In this document: positions 10,125-19,803 of the stretch, one piece after another
Layout: every line of letters starts with the position of its first letter
Position numbering within the stretch: position 1 is the stretch's first letter
Assembly: GCF_001718795.1 (NCBI RefSeq)
Contig: NZ_CP013438.1
Coordinates: 186,001 to 250,000, forward strand
Origin: Burkholderia latens
GTDB lineage: Bacteria; Pseudomonadota; Gammaproteobacteria; Burkholderiales; Burkholderiaceae
Direction of reading: 5' to 3'
DNA: 64,000 nucleotides
Notes under the pieces: generated by a model
Told to the model about the DNA's origin: nothing
The model's database searches: none
The model's input: the letters and a program-made list of their open reading frames with translations, nothing else
Program-made: the position numbers and the translations under genes

Positions 10125-10817
10125 ATGAGACCAGAACGCCAGCCGATTCGGGTCGTGATCCTGGATGACCATGCAGTCGTCCAGCTCGGGATTACGAGTT
10201 ACCTGACCGAGAAGACCAACATCCAGGTCGCAGCGAGCTTCTCGCAGTCGCGCGATCTTATCCGATGGCTGGAAGGAAATCGCGCGGACGTCGTGTTGCT
10301 CGATTACACGCTCGGGCCGGGGGAGATCGACGGTCTCAATCTCGTCAAGCTTCTCAGCACGCGTTTTCCCGCATGCCGCATCCTGATGACGTCGAGCAGC
10401 GATACGCCGGCTACTGTCCACATGACCATGCGCGCGGGCGCACTTGGCTTCTTCGGTAAAAGGGCCGACCTTGGCGAGCTCGCACGCGCGATCCGGTCCG
10501 TTGCAAGCGGTCGTTCATATATCAGTGCGGACGTGGTCGATGCAATGCAGTCGAGCGATGTGCACGAGCCGCGCTTTTCGGATCCGCACGCCGCCGGGTC
10601 GGCAAAACACACGCCGTTATCGCAAACGGGCCTCAGTGTACGCGAGCACGAGGTATTGCGCTGCTTCCTGTCGGGCATGTCGGTGTCCGACATCGCATTG
10701 AAATTTTCCAGAAGCCCGAAAACGATCAGCGCCCAAAAACAATCCGCGTTCCGCAAGCTCGGTATCCGCAGCGATGCCGATCTTATCGCATCCAGAAAGC
10801 TGCTCGAAGACGTTTGA
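10125..10817 (+). CDS. NarL/FixJ-family response regulator (EvgA/BvgA type)
   Basis: 230 aa. The receiver begins VRVVILDDHAVVQLG with acceptor Asp60 in VVLLDYT. A variable linker precedes a LuxR-type helix-turn-helix (LSVREHEVLRCFLSGMSVSD to FRKLGIRSDADLI). The ATG at 10125 follows AGGGGTAGC and removes an upstream in-frame extension with no domain. It is transcribed divergently from the Hpt-bearing kinase and faces the fimbrial operon. By analogy with BvgAS and EvgAS it probably receives phosphate from that kinase and controls the downstream pilus genes; the partnership and target are inferred from position. Confidence 0.9.
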   Translation: MRPERQPIRVVILDDHAVVQLGITSYLTEKTNIQVAASFSQSRDLIRWLEGNRADVVLLDYTLGPGEIDGLNLVKLLSTRFPACRILMTSSSDTPATVHMTMRAGALGFFGKRADLGELARAIRSVASGRSYISADVVDAMQSSDVHEPRFSDPHAAGSAKHTPLSQTGLSVREHEVLRCFLSGMSVSDIALKFSRSPKTISAQKQSAFRKLGIRSDADLIASRKLLEDV

Positions 10818-11304
10818 CGGTCGCCGACGGCTGCCGCGAAAACGGGCCGGAGCCGTCCCGTTTCAAGCGAACGGGCGCCCGCAAGCGCGCGGCGATGTGC
10901 GCTTGCCGACAGCCCGATAAAACGACACTTTCGTTTATTCCCGTAGCGATATGCGCATGCACGGGCGGCCGTTTACAACGCGACGTCCGCGGTTGGCCAT
11001 CCCCTCTGCCAATCGGCGACAGCCGCATTTGATGCTGGACACGCAAGCTGTCCTCTCGTCCGCAACTTTCACCATAAGCATTTAGCGGCTTCGGTGTCGC
11101 CGACATGCGAACGTACAACCGCGATCGTCAGCATTGCCGCGATGGAACGTGGCTGTTACGCGGAGGCGATCCGCGTCTTTTTCAGACCAATCTCATAGGC
11201 AGTTCCGCGATCGGTCGGAATACTAACGCCTGCCTTCGTTCGAAGGCTTGGTTCCTGACAGACCCGGCACGACCATGCCGGTGGCTTAATCAAACGGTAC
11301 ATCA
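10818..11304. promoter_or_regulatory. Fimbrial operon upstream region
   Basis: 487 bp without a gene between the regulator and the pilin. It contains the second copy of the 19-bp shared motif at 11178-11196 (TTTTTCAGACCAATCTCAT). A promoter for the fimbrial operon must lie here, but no convincing sigma-70 pair can be picked by eye. Pilin expression is probably controlled from this segment. Confidence 0.4.
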
Positions 11305-11892
11305 ATGAAAACCAAACTGCTCGCGACGGGCTTCGCCCTGTCTGCTCTGTCCGCATCCGCTATGGCTCAAACCACCCCGGTGTCGGTGGACGGCTCGATC
11401 AACTTCCAGGGGACGATCGTCAGCGATACCTGCAAGGTTGCGTCGGTCGCCGGCGATGCCGGTGCGATCAACGTCGACATGGGCACCATCGCTGCCGACG
11501 ACGTCGGCACCGTTGCCGCGCCGAAGATGCTCACCAGCGGTGCCGGCTCGGCGAACTTCAACGTTGCGTGCAAGTCGGGCGCAAAGGTCAGCATGAAGTT
11601 CGCCGGGAAAACGGCCGAACTGAGCGCGGATCGCAAGACGCTTCGCGTGAACAACGGCAACACGTCGGCCGGCTTCGCGCAGGGCGTCGGAATCGCCGTG
11701 TACGAAGGCACGGGCGCGAGCGCGAACGCATTCGATTTGAGCAACGGCGCGCTGCTGGCGCAGACCGAAGTGCCGTCGACCGGCGGCACGGTAAACGTGC
11801 GCTTTTCCGCTGCATACGTCGCTGCGGATCCGACGAAAATCAAGCCGGGCATCGCGAACGCAAGCCTGCCGTTCACGTTGTCGTACGAGTAA
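11305..11892 (+). CDS. Type 1 fimbrial major pilin
   Basis: 195 aa. A Sec signal peptide ends at SASAMAQ. The mature protein shows the FimA pattern: SINFQGTIVSDTCKV near the N-terminus with one Cys, a second Cys in NFNVACKSG forming the conserved disulphide, and a C-terminal donor-strand acceptor region ending FTLSYE. It is the structural subunit polymerised at the cell surface by the chaperone-usher pathway. It is the first gene of a plus-strand operon with the chaperone and usher, and as major subunit is probably the most highly expressed. Confidence 0.93.
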   Translation: MKTKLLATGFALSALSASAMAQTTPVSVDGSINFQGTIVSDTCKVASVAGDAGAINVDMGTIAADDVGTVAAPKMLTSGAGSANFNVACKSGAKVSMKFAGKTAELSADRKTLRVNNGNTSAGFAQGVGIAVYEGTGASANAFDLSNGALLAQTEVPSTGGTVNVRFSAAYVAADPTKIKPGIANASLPFTLSYE

Positions 11893-11987
11893 GTCCATCG
11901 CCGGCGTGGACGCCGGCTCCATCCCGCTCCATCACGCAGCGGCAGTTCTGCCGCTGCCATACGGCGTTTTCACGAGTCATTCCCGAT

Positions 11988-12734
11988 ATGAAAGCAAAAC
12001 GATGCGCCGCGGGCGTAGCGTTGGCGTGCGCGCTCGCCGCGCCGGCCAGTCACGCGAGCATTTCACTTGGCGCCACGCGGGTGATCTTCGACGGCAAGGA
12101 CAAGGAAGCGTCCGTCGCCGTCAGCAACGACGGCGCAGACGCGCTGATTCAGTCGTGGCTGGATCCCCTGGACGACGCTTCCACCGAACCGTTGCCATTT
12201 GCGATCACGCCGCCGCTTGCGAAGCTCGGCGCGAAACAGCAGCAACTCCTGCGCGTGCTGTACGAAGGCGTCGGCCGTCCGGTCGATCGCGAGTCCGCGT
12301 TCTGGTTGAACGTCCAGGAAATCCCGCAGCAGGCTCATGGCGAAAACGTGTTGCAACTGGCAGTGCGCCAGCGAATCAAGGTGTTCTATCGCCCGGCCGG
12401 TTTGAGCGGCGATCCGCAGCGTGCACCCGACGAACTGCAATGGAAGCTCACCGAAGACGGCGGAAAAGCGACGCTGCATGTGACCAATCCAAGCCTGTAC
12501 CACGTGACCGTTGTCGACGCCAAGGTACGTGCGGGCACGGGCGACGCGCCCGTCGCGGACGCGAGGATGATAGCGCCGCGTTCGACGCTGGAGTGGCCGG
12601 TACGCATGCCGCCGGCGCGCACGCTCGCGCCGGAGCTTCGATACGACGTGATCAACGATTACGGCGGCCGGCAATCCTACCGCGTGACCTTGCGCGGTGC
12701 CGATAGCGGCAAACCGATCGCCGTCGACCATTGA
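11988..12734 (+). CDS. Periplasmic fimbrial chaperone (PapD family)
   Basis: 248 aa from the ATG at 11988. The signal peptide is MKAKRCAAGVALACALAAPA followed by SHA. The mature protein starts SISLGATRVIFDGKDKEASV, the PapD first strand with the subunit-anchoring Arg. It also has the conserved AFWLNVQEIP and VRQRIKVFYRPAGL blocks of family members, and a second Ig-like domain (LHVTNPSLYHVTV) ending in VINDYGG. It caps pilin subunits by donor-strand complementation and delivers them to the usher. It lies 95 bp after the pilin stop. Confidence 0.94.
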   Translation: MKAKRCAAGVALACALAAPASHASISLGATRVIFDGKDKEASVAVSNDGADALIQSWLDPLDDASTEPLPFAITPPLAKLGAKQQQLLRVLYEGVGRPVDRESAFWLNVQEIPQQAHGENVLQLAVRQRIKVFYRPAGLSGDPQRAPDELQWKLTEDGGKATLHVTNPSLYHVTVVDAKVRAGTGDAPVADARMIAPRSTLEWPVRMPPARTLAPELRYDVINDYGGRQSYRVTLRGADSGKPIAVDH

Positions 12735-12847
12735 GCGCCGACTCGGTACGACCGCCGGTTCGTAGCGGCCGACCGGCCGCGCCGGCCTCGTAGCCGAGCT
12801 TGTCTGTGTGACACCGCTGTTGGAAAGGGCTACAAGCGAGCATTGCG

Positions 12848-15424
12848 ATGTCCAAACGTATAAATACACGACTCGCGGACAGATCGGCCGATAACATCGG
12901 CCCCGCCGCGCGCCCCGCGACCCCGATCTACCTGGCTGCGTGCGTCGCGATTTGCAACAGCGCGCATGCCGCGCATGGCGAGATGCCGGTTGCGCACACC
13001 GACGCGCCGCAAGCGTTCAACACCAGCTTTCTGCATGGTCAGGGACGGCCGGCCGATCTCAGCGCCGTGCTCGAATCCGGCAGCAGCGTGCCGCCCGGCA
13101 CGTATCGCGTCGAAGTGAACGTCAACGGCGACCTCGTCGGCCGCCGCGAGATCGATTTCCAGCAGGATCGCGAGAACGGCAAACTGAGTCCGTGCCTGAC
13201 GCCGCAGATGTTAAAAGAATTCGGTGTCGATCTGGACGCCGTCGCACCGCGCGCGGATACCGCCAGCCACGCATGCGTGGATCTGCCGCGTCTGCTCGAC
13301 CACGCGGCCGCCGATTTCGATTCCGGCCGTCTTCGATTGAACCTGAGTATTCCGCAGGCGTATCTGTCGCGCTCCGCGCGGGGTTATGTCGACCCGGCGC
13401 TGTGGGATCAAGGCGTCAACGCCGGTTACGTGAATTACCAGTTCAGCGGCGACTACGGCCACAGCCGCGGCGGTCGGGACAGCAACACATACTTCGTCGG
13501 TCTGCAAAACGGCGTCAATATCGGCCGGTGGCGCTTGCGCAACGAGTCGACAGTCGTCGGCGGCAACGGGATGCCGACCCGCTTCACGAGCAATCGCACG
13601 CTGGTCCAACGAGACGTCGATTCGATCAAGGGCCAGTTGACGCTGGGCGAGCAGTACTCCGACTCAACCCTGTTCGACAGCGTGAGATTTCGTGGCGTGC
13701 AAGTCGCGTCCGACGACGCGATGCTGCCCGACAGCGAGCGCGGCTATGCGCCCGTGGTGCGGGGCCAGGCGGCCACGAATGCCGTGGTCGAAGTGCGTCA
13801 GAGCGGTTACGTGCTCTATCGCGCCAACGTGCCGCCCGGGCCTTTTCAGTTAACCGACATTTTTCCGTCGGGCTCGAACGGCGATCTGGAGATCACTGTC
13901 ATTGAAGCCGACGGTAGCCGGCACGTCACCCATCAGGCATTTTCCAGCTTGCCGTTGATGTTGCGCCGCGGGCGCTTCAAGTACAGCTTCGCCGCGGGAA
14001 CGTACCAGGGCGGGGATGGGCCGTCTCCCGTGCTCACGAGCGGTTCGATCGTGTACGGCCTCACCGACAACAGCACCGTGGCGGGCGGGGTCCAGCTCGC
14101 ACGCGATTTTCAGGCGCTGAACGTCGGCGTAGGTACCAATACCCCAATCGGCGCGTTGTCGGTGGACGTGACTCAATCGAGCAGCCGAGTTCGAGGAAAG
14201 CGCAGCACCGGCCAGAGTATGCGCGTGTTGTATGCGAAGACCTTCACGCGCACGAACACGAACTTCACGCTCGCCGCCTATCGCTATTCCACGTCCGGCT
14301 ACCGCACCTTCGGCGATCACGTGAACGAGTTGGCCAACAGGGAAGGCGGGAGCCTGCTCGCAGCCACGGGAGGCGGAGCCGGTCGCAGTCGATCACGTAT
14401 CGATTTGACGACCAGTCAGGACTTCGGCGGCGCAGCGCGGCAATACGGCAGCGTTTATCTGAACGTCACTCACCAGACGTTCTGGGGGCGGCCCGGCGCA
14501 AGCCGCAGCGTCAGCATTGGCTATGGTGGCGCCTGGAAGCAGTTGAGCTACAGCATGAACCTGAGCCAGACTCGGGACACCCGGTTTAGCGAAGCGAACA
14601 ACAGTCAGGTCATGTTGACGTTGTCGATACCGCTCGGCAGCAAGCTACGATCGCCTCGCGCTTATACCAACGTCAGCCATGACGGCGGCGGGCGCATCAA
14701 CGTTCAAAGCGGCCTGAACGGCTTCGTCAGCGAAAAGTTGTCGTACGCGATACAGACCGGCTATGCGAGCGCCACGGGCAATGCGACGGGTGGCGCAAGC
14801 ATCACGCGCGATACGGATGTGGGGCAACTCAATGCAAGCGTGAACGTTGCGAGAGATTATCAATCTGCAAGCATCGGCGCGACCGGAGCACTGGTACTGC
14901 ATCGTGGTGGCGTCAATCTGAGCCGCTCCGTGGGCGACACGTTTGCGTTGCTGAAGGCAGACGGGCTCAAAGGGACGAGCTTGAAGACGGACGGCGGCAC
15001 ACCGTTCGGCCGCAATGGATATGCGGTCGCCACGTACGCGCAGCCGTACCGGCTGAACAATTTGAGTCTCGACACGCGCGACGTCGGAGCCGACGTGGAA
15101 CTGGAAGACACGGTCAAGCAGGTGGTACCGCGTCGCGGAGCCATCGTGCAAGCGACGTTCGCGGGTTACCGCGGGCAGCGCGCGCAGTTTGCGCTCCAGC
15201 AAGCCGAGGGCACGCCGGTGCCGTTCGGCGCCAGCGTGGAGGACGCCCGGACCGGCCGGCACCTCGCCATTGCGGACCCGAACGGGAATGCGTTTGTGCT
15301 GCTCAGTCAGGATCAAGGCGTCCTGACTGTGAAGTGGAAGAATGGTCGGTGCCAGGCGCCTTACGCATTGCGCAAGGTTGCGGCGGGGCGGAATTATGTG
15401 AGAGAGGTGGTCCGTTGCCGATGA
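12848..15424 (+). CDS. Outer-membrane fimbrial usher (FimD/PapC family)
   Basis: 858 aa. The N-terminal domain has FNTSFLHGQ and SSVPPGTYRVEVNVNGDL. A 24-strand barrel follows, including RGYAPVVRGQAATNA and the conserved FPSGSNGDLEITVIEADGS leading to the plug region. The C-terminal domains have GTPVPFGASVEDA and end with a Cys pair (GRCQAPYALRK..., VVRCR). It is a full-length usher that forms the secretion pore and orders pilus assembly. The gap after the chaperone is 113 bp. No tip adhesin follows on the same strand; the nearest candidate is on the opposite strand beyond a 470-bp gap. Confidence 0.94.
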   Translation: MSKRINTRLADRSADNIGPAARPATPIYLAACVAICNSAHAAHGEMPVAHTDAPQAFNTSFLHGQGRPADLSAVLESGSSVPPGTYRVEVNVNGDLVGRREIDFQQDRENGKLSPCLTPQMLKEFGVDLDAVAPRADTASHACVDLPRLLDHAAADFDSGRLRLNLSIPQAYLSRSARGYVDPALWDQGVNAGYVNYQFSGDYGHSRGGRDSNTYFVGLQNGVNIGRWRLRNESTVVGGNGMPTRFTSNRTLVQRDVDSIKGQLTLGEQYSDSTLFDSVRFRGVQVASDDAMLPDSERGYAPVVRGQAATNAVVEVRQSGYVLYRANVPPGPFQLTDIFPSGSNGDLEITVIEADGSRHVTHQAFSSLPLMLRRGRFKYSFAAGTYQGGDGPSPVLTSGSIVYGLTDNSTVAGGVQLARDFQALNVGVGTNTPIGALSVDVTQSSSRVRGKRSTGQSMRVLYAKTFTRTNTNFTLAAYRYSTSGYRTFGDHVNELANREGGSLLAATGGGAGRSRSRIDLTTSQDFGGAARQYGSVYLNVTHQTFWGRPGASRSVSIGYGGAWKQLSYSMNLSQTRDTRFSEANNSQVMLTLSIPLGSKLRSPRAYTNVSHDGGGRINVQSGLNGFVSEKLSYAIQTGYASATGNATGGASITRDTDVGQLNASVNVARDYQSASIGATGALVLHRGGVNLSRSVGDTFALLKADGLKGTSLKTDGGTPFGRNGYAVATYAQPYRLNNLSLDTRDVGADVELEDTVKQVVPRRGAIVQATFAGYRGQRAQFALQQAEGTPVPFGASVEDARTGRHLAIADPNGNAFVLLSQDQGVLTVKWKNGRCQAPYALRKVAAGRNYVREVVRCR

Positions 15425-15896
15425 CGGAATACGGGTGTGCGGGGGTAGCGACGTACATATCACGTCGACGACAGCGACCCGCCGTTGAACCGGCGGTGAT
15501 CGAATGCGATCAACGAGACGCGCTTCCGTTCGATGGCAATCGAGCACCTAGCTCAGGGCCAAGTGTGGCAAAAAAATCGCGCCCAGATTGGTTCGGATTC
15601 GCAAGGCAGACGAAGCATGCAGGATGCACCTGCCCGCCAGACGTCGACACTTCGTAATGTTCACGTTGGACCGTTATCCGTTATACGGGAAAGTGCTCCG
15701 AAGCGCTCGGCTTCGGCACGTGAAGGCGGGTGGATAGACGTGCTTATCCGGGCGCGATCGTTCGACACCATGCATTGCGCCGGTGTGGAATGAACGAGCA
15801 GGAATAGCGTGGAGCGTACGCACGTTGTGCTCGATCATTGCGGCGAGCTCGGCGATTCAGAAATCACCGGGAAAGTTTCTGAAAAAACGTGACGCG
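15425..15896. other. Gap between usher and adhesin-like gene
   Basis: 472 bp between converging genes. No open frame with family character and no clear terminator is seen. In many usher operons a tip-adhesin gene begins here on the usher strand, but none is present. Confidence 0.4.
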
Positions 15897-16910
15897 TTAC
15901 TGATAGGTGAGCGTAAATGTCGCGGCGCCGTTCGCTACCCCGGGCACGATACTGTTGCCTGTCTGGACGTAGCGCGCTTTGAGCGGAATAGAATATGTGC
16001 CCTCGGATTCGGCGGTTTTCCACTTGAACGTGGTGCCCAATTTGACAGGTTGGTCATCGTAAAGCACCTGAATGGCAACACCCGTTGCGCTGCCTGCATC
16101 CCCGCTAACTTTCAGCATCCCCTGAGTGGCGTCGTGAGCGGTGCCGTCCAGTTTCAAGTTGATACTTGTGCCTTTGGCGCAGGTAAGCGGAATGCTGAAT
16201 GATTTTGTTCGGACATCGGATGGCGATGTACCCGCCCCCTTGAATGCGCCAACAGGCACCTCCCCCATCCGAACATCGATCGACGCGCTGCCGAGCGTGC
16301 ATGACAAGGTTGTAACTTCGACCTTGCCGAAGCTGAAGAATGATTCTGGCCCCATCCAGGCGTTTTTATTGTTTCTCAAAATGAAACTGCCAATGTTGCT
16401 GACAGAGATTACTCCAGCACCGGTGGTCGTCGCCGTCTTGTAGAGGTTGATTAGCGCCTTGGCCTGAAGGGGTTGAATCGAGAACATGCCATTGATGGCG
16501 CAATATATATAATGGTTCACGTTGTCCACGTTGGTTCCATTGACCCATCGTTCTACATCCGCGCCGCATGGAGAGGACGCCACGGTCTTAATGCCGACTG
16601 CGTATCCGATTCCTTCGATGTTGGTCGCGTAAACGCGTTTATTGTCAATGGTGGCTTTGTAAGAGCCAAATGCTTTTATCCCGTATTCTTGGTATGTCAA
16701 GGACGGTGATTCGTTTGAACAATTATACGTTTTAACGATATCCGATTCTATTTGACCAATGAGCGAGCCGACAGGCAGGTCGCGTTGAAGGGCGAAGGTT
16801 TTCGCCGGGAGAGTCGTATTATTCGTGACGGTTTTGCACGTGAAGGCCAAGGCGCCCTTTGACGAAATAAATATTAGGGATGCGGCCACATGAGCACACC
16901 TGATGCGCAT
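15897..16910 (-). CDS. Fimbrial adhesin-like protein (two-domain pilin fold)
   Basis: 337 aa with a signal peptide ending KGALA. The C-terminal ~140 residues are a pilin domain: VEVTTLSCTLGSASIDVRMG, a second Cys in FSIPLTCAKG, and a C-terminal ATFTLTYQ like the major pilin. The N-terminal ~190 residues, with paired Cys and no family match I can name, are laid out like the receptor-binding half of FimH-type tip adhesins. AAAGGAG lies six bases before the ATG. It converges on the usher gene instead of following it, and is noticeably more AT-rich than the operon, so it may be a separately acquired tip subunit. The receptor is unknown. Confidence 0.8.
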   Translation of the reverse strand: MRIRCAHVAASLIFISSKGALAFTCKTVTNNTTLPAKTFALQRDLPVGSLIGQIESDIVKTYNCSNESPSLTYQEYGIKAFGSYKATIDNKRVYATNIEGIGYAVGIKTVASSPCGADVERWVNGTNVDNVNHYIYCAINGMFSIQPLQAKALINLYKTATTTGAGVISVSNIGSFILRNNKNAWMGPESFFSFGKVEVTTLSCTLGSASIDVRMGEVPVGAFKGAGTSPSDVRTKSFSIPLTCAKGTSINLKLDGTAHDATQGMLKVSGDAGSATGVAIQVLYDDQPVKLGTTFKWKTAESEGTYSIPLKARYVQTGNSIVPGVANGAATFTLTYQ

Positions 16911-17258
16911 ATCGTACTCCTTTCATCATTGTCGAACAGTATATGGAAACACATTCGGCCATTCTTGAAGATAGGAATAGGCCTATTTTTCAATTGATGT
17001 GGCGCACATGTTCTTTCGCGTCAGTCGATTCGCGGAGGTGGTCTCGCCAATTCGGACAGCGAGATAACCGGAACGTTGGCACCTGCATGCGTCGTTGGTG
17101 AAACGGATTCGAGCGAAGCCGCGTCGGTGGTGCGATTCGCCTTCTGACCGAAACCGGTGCTGTGCACCGTGCCCGACGTTATGTGATTACGATGAGTTTG
17201 CCGGTCGGCTACCGATTCAAGCCGACGGCGCGGCGGCGGGCAGGCGCCCGCCACCGAC
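16911..17258. other. Gap between adhesin-like gene and GST gene
   Basis: 348 bp holding the AT-rich promoter side of the adhesin-like gene and the 3' side of the GST gene. No gene or strong hairpin is evident. Confidence 0.35.
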
Positions 17259-17912
17259 CTACTTCGCTGCTGCCGCTTTGGCTTTGTCCTGCTCGGCGGC
17301 GAGGGCCGCGTCTGCCGCCTGCGCGCGCTGAATCGCCGGGCGCGCGAGCACGCGATCGATATATGCGCGAATGACCGGCGTTTCGGGAATGAGTTTGAAC
17401 ATCGTGGTCCAGTTCAGCGCCGAGCCCCACAGCACATCGGCCGCCGTAAAGCGCTCCCCGAGCAGATACGGACCCTTTGCGAGTTGCGCGTCGATCGTGC
17501 GGATGACGGCGTCGAAGTCGCCGTACGGAGACGTCGAGTACGCGGCAGGTGGGCGATTCATCGAACGGTCGATGACGGCCGGCTCGAGGCAGGAACCGTA
17601 AAACGTCATCCAGCTCAGGTACGGTCCGCGCAGCGAATCGCCCGCCGCCGGCGACAGGCCCGCTTCCGGATACAGCTCCGCCGCGTACATGTAGACAGCC
17701 GCCTGTTCGGTGACGATCACGTCGCCGTGGCGCAGCGCCGGCACCTTGCCCATCGGATTGATCGCGAGGTAGTCGGTTTCGTGGTGTTTGCCGGTGGACA
17801 GATCGAACGCATGCACCGCGTAGTCGGCGTGCAGTTCCTCGAGCAGCATCCGTGCGCCGGCCGAGCGGCTTCGCGGGGAGTGGTACAGGGTCAGGTGACG
17901 GTCTTGCGGCAT
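17259..17912 (-). CDS. Glutathione S-transferase family protein
   Basis: 217 aa from the ATG at 17912, which has GGAG seven bases upstream. The N-terminal thioredoxin-like domain has LTLYHSPRSRSAGARMLLEE with the catalytic Ser/Tyr region, and NPMGKVPALRHGDVIVTEQAAV containing the cis-Pro and glutathione-binding ES/TE pair. The helical C-terminal domain has FTAADVLWGSAL. It likely conjugates or isomerises electrophiles with glutathione in the cytoplasm. An Ala/Lys-rich tail follows the fold. It is divergent from an AraC-type regulator that may control it. Confidence 0.9.
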   Translation of the reverse strand: MPQDRHLTLYHSPRSRSAGARMLLEELHADYAVHAFDLSTGKHHETDYLAINPMGKVPALRHGDVIVTEQAAVYMYAAELYPEAGLSPAAGDSLRGPYLSWMTFYGSCLEPAVIDRSMNRPPAAYSTSPYGDFDAVIRTIDAQLAKGPYLLGERFTAADVLWGSALNWTTMFKLIPETPVIRAYIDRVLARPAIQRAQAADAALAAEQDKAKAAAAK

Positions 17913-17962
17913 CGCGGGCTCCGGGGACGTTCGGGACAGGGTTTCCACTATAGGAGACACAC

Positions 17963-18847
17963 GTGCCGTCGTCTTGGAAAAACCCGCTGCGGCGGTGCAT
18001 CATCTCCCCGTCGCCTCATCGGTTCGTCACCATGGCCGCCTTGCGTAACGTGACCGACACGCCGAAAGGCGTCGTCGGCCCGAAAGCCTTCAATCAGCGC
18101 TTCCGCCTGAATCGTTACTACCCGCGCGCCGAGCTGGCCTGCGTGCTCGATCACCACTGGATCGTCGAATGGGACCTGCGCGACCAGCCGCCGTACGTGC
18201 AGCGCACGCTGCCGTATCCGTGCGTGAACCTGGTGTTCGATCGCCGGCAGACCGGCATTTTCGGTGTGGTGTCCGGCGCATTCGAGACGACGCTGACGGG
18301 CGCTGGACGGGTGATCGGGTTGCGGTTTCGGCCGGGCGCGTTTCGGGCGTTCTTCGGCAAGCCCGTGCACCTGATGACGGACAAGGTGTTGCCGGTGTCG
18401 ACGCTGTTCGACTGTAGCGAGGCCGAAGCCGAAGACGCGGTGCTCGGTGCGGACGATGACGCCGGGATGGTGGCCGCCGCGGAGACGCTGCTGATGCGCG
18501 TGTTGCCGCCGCCCGATCCGCAGGTCGAGCGCATTCACGCGATCCTGCAGGTGTTGCAGCAGGATCTTCGGCTTACGCAGGTGCGTGATCTGGCCGAGCG
18601 CGCTGGAATGAGCGAGCGCACGCTGCAGCAGCTTTTTTCGAACCATGTGGGTGTGACGCCGAAGTGGGTGATCTGTCGATACCGGCTGCATGAAGCCGCG
18701 GACAAGCTCGCAGGCGGCGAGCCGGTCGATCTCGCCGGGCTGGCTCAATCGTTGGGCTACTTCGATCAGGCACATTTCACGCGGGATTTTCGGAAGCTGG
18801 TGGGAAAGGCGCCGGCCGAGTATCGCCGGGACGATCGGCAGGTGTGA
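17963..18847 (+). CDS. AraC-family transcriptional regulator with DUF6597-like sensor domain
   Basis: 294 aa from a GTG with AGGAGA six bases upstream; the next in-frame ATG would remove 23 residues. The N-terminal half (YYPRAELACVLDHHWIVEWDL, RTLPYPCVNLVFD, VIGLRFRPGAFRAFF) is typical of the DUF6597 sensors found in front of AraC helix-turn-helix domains. The C-terminus has both HTH motifs (VRDLAERAGMSERTLQQLF; LAQSLGYFDQAHFTRDFRK). The start is 51 bp from the divergent GST gene, so the two share a promoter region and the regulator probably acts on it. Confidence 0.88.
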   Translation: MPSSWKNPLRRCIISPSPHRFVTMAALRNVTDTPKGVVGPKAFNQRFRLNRYYPRAELACVLDHHWIVEWDLRDQPPYVQRTLPYPCVNLVFDRRQTGIFGVVSGAFETTLTGAGRVIGLRFRPGAFRAFFGKPVHLMTDKVLPVSTLFDCSEAEAEDAVLGADDDAGMVAAAETLLMRVLPPPDPQVERIHAILQVLQQDLRLTQVRDLAERAGMSERTLQQLFSNHVGVTPKWVICRYRLHEAADKLAGGEPVDLAGLAQSLGYFDQAHFTRDFRKLVGKAPAEYRRDDRQV

Positions 18848-18968
18848 CGGGAAGTCCTGTCGGGCGACGGGGCGCCGTAGACGAATTTTGCACAGCGGAT
18901 GCGTTGCCGATGATTCCACCCTATAGTGCTCGTCGTTGACCGATCTGCAAGAGAATCAGGAGCTTATT

Positions 18969-19778
18969 GTGTTGCACCGGAAATCCAGGCTGCCCCGCTC
19001 GACGTTCATGCGTGCCGTTGCCGTCGCCGTGATGCTGGCGCCATTCGCCGCGCAGGGGCAGGGCGCTGTCGGCGGCACGATGCGCGTCGCGTCCGCCGTC
19101 AGCCGCGACACGTCGCCCGCGCAGCCGATCGTCGGCGACGATCCGGTTGCGATTCGCGATGCGCTCACGAAGCAACACACCAGCACCGGCACGCCTTCAT
19201 TGAGTGCCCGTATTCGTGGTCTGGTTCCCGGCGCTGCCGTCCGGCATGGTCCGAACCCCGAACTTGCAGCCGTCGATCTGGATCGCGACGTGACGTTCGT
19301 GGTGCCGTTGCGTTACGGCGTGCGGTACCAGGCGAAGCGGCGGCTGTTGACGATCGATGTCGATCTGTTCGATGCGGAGCGTGACGACCGGACGGGCATC
19401 CTGCTCAGAAAGGTGACGACGGGGCGTCGAGGACGAGGGCTCGTGATTGCGCCGGAAGCGAAGGCGAAGGGATATATCCAGCAGGTCGATATCATCGAGC
19501 TCGAGTCGGGCCACGGGAAAAAGACGACCGTTCGGAGCAACGTGCGGGTTGCGCCGGCTGTGTATGCGCAAACGCATGGCGACTTCGCGCTCGTTTTTTC
19601 CGGGCGGCTGGTGCGGCCTTACCTCACTGAAGAAACGGAGCATGTCGAACCGAGCATCGACGAGCCGACGGACATTACGACTCGGGTCTCCACGCTGCAT
19701 ATGGATATCGACGCCATTTCGCTCGTGAGTCCGTCGAGCGGTGTCGTGTTGTCGAGAAAGGTGCGGTTGTCGAAGTAG
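18969..19778 (+). CDS. Secreted hypothetical protein
   Basis: 269 aa from a GTG preceded by CAGGAG. An N-terminal signal peptide (STFMRAVAVAVMLAPFAAQG) indicates periplasmic or outer-membrane targeting. The body is beta-rich, with alternating charged strands and no Cys, and resembles no family I can name. The stop lies 140 bp before the transposon, so this gene converged on glmS before the insertion. Confidence 0.65.
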   Translation: MLHRKSRLPRSTFMRAVAVAVMLAPFAAQGQGAVGGTMRVASAVSRDTSPAQPIVGDDPVAIRDALTKQHTSTGTPSLSARIRGLVPGAAVRHGPNPELAAVDLDRDVTFVVPLRYGVRYQAKRRLLTIDVDLFDAERDDRTGILLRKVTTGRRGRGLVIAPEAKAKGYIQQVDIIELESGHGKKTTVRSNVRVAPAVYAQTHGDFALVFSGRLVRPYLTEETEHVEPSIDEPTDITTRVSTLHMDIDAISLVSPSSGVVLSRKVRLSK

Positions 19779-19803
19779 GGGCGGGCCGCGCTCAAAGTGC
19801 TCC

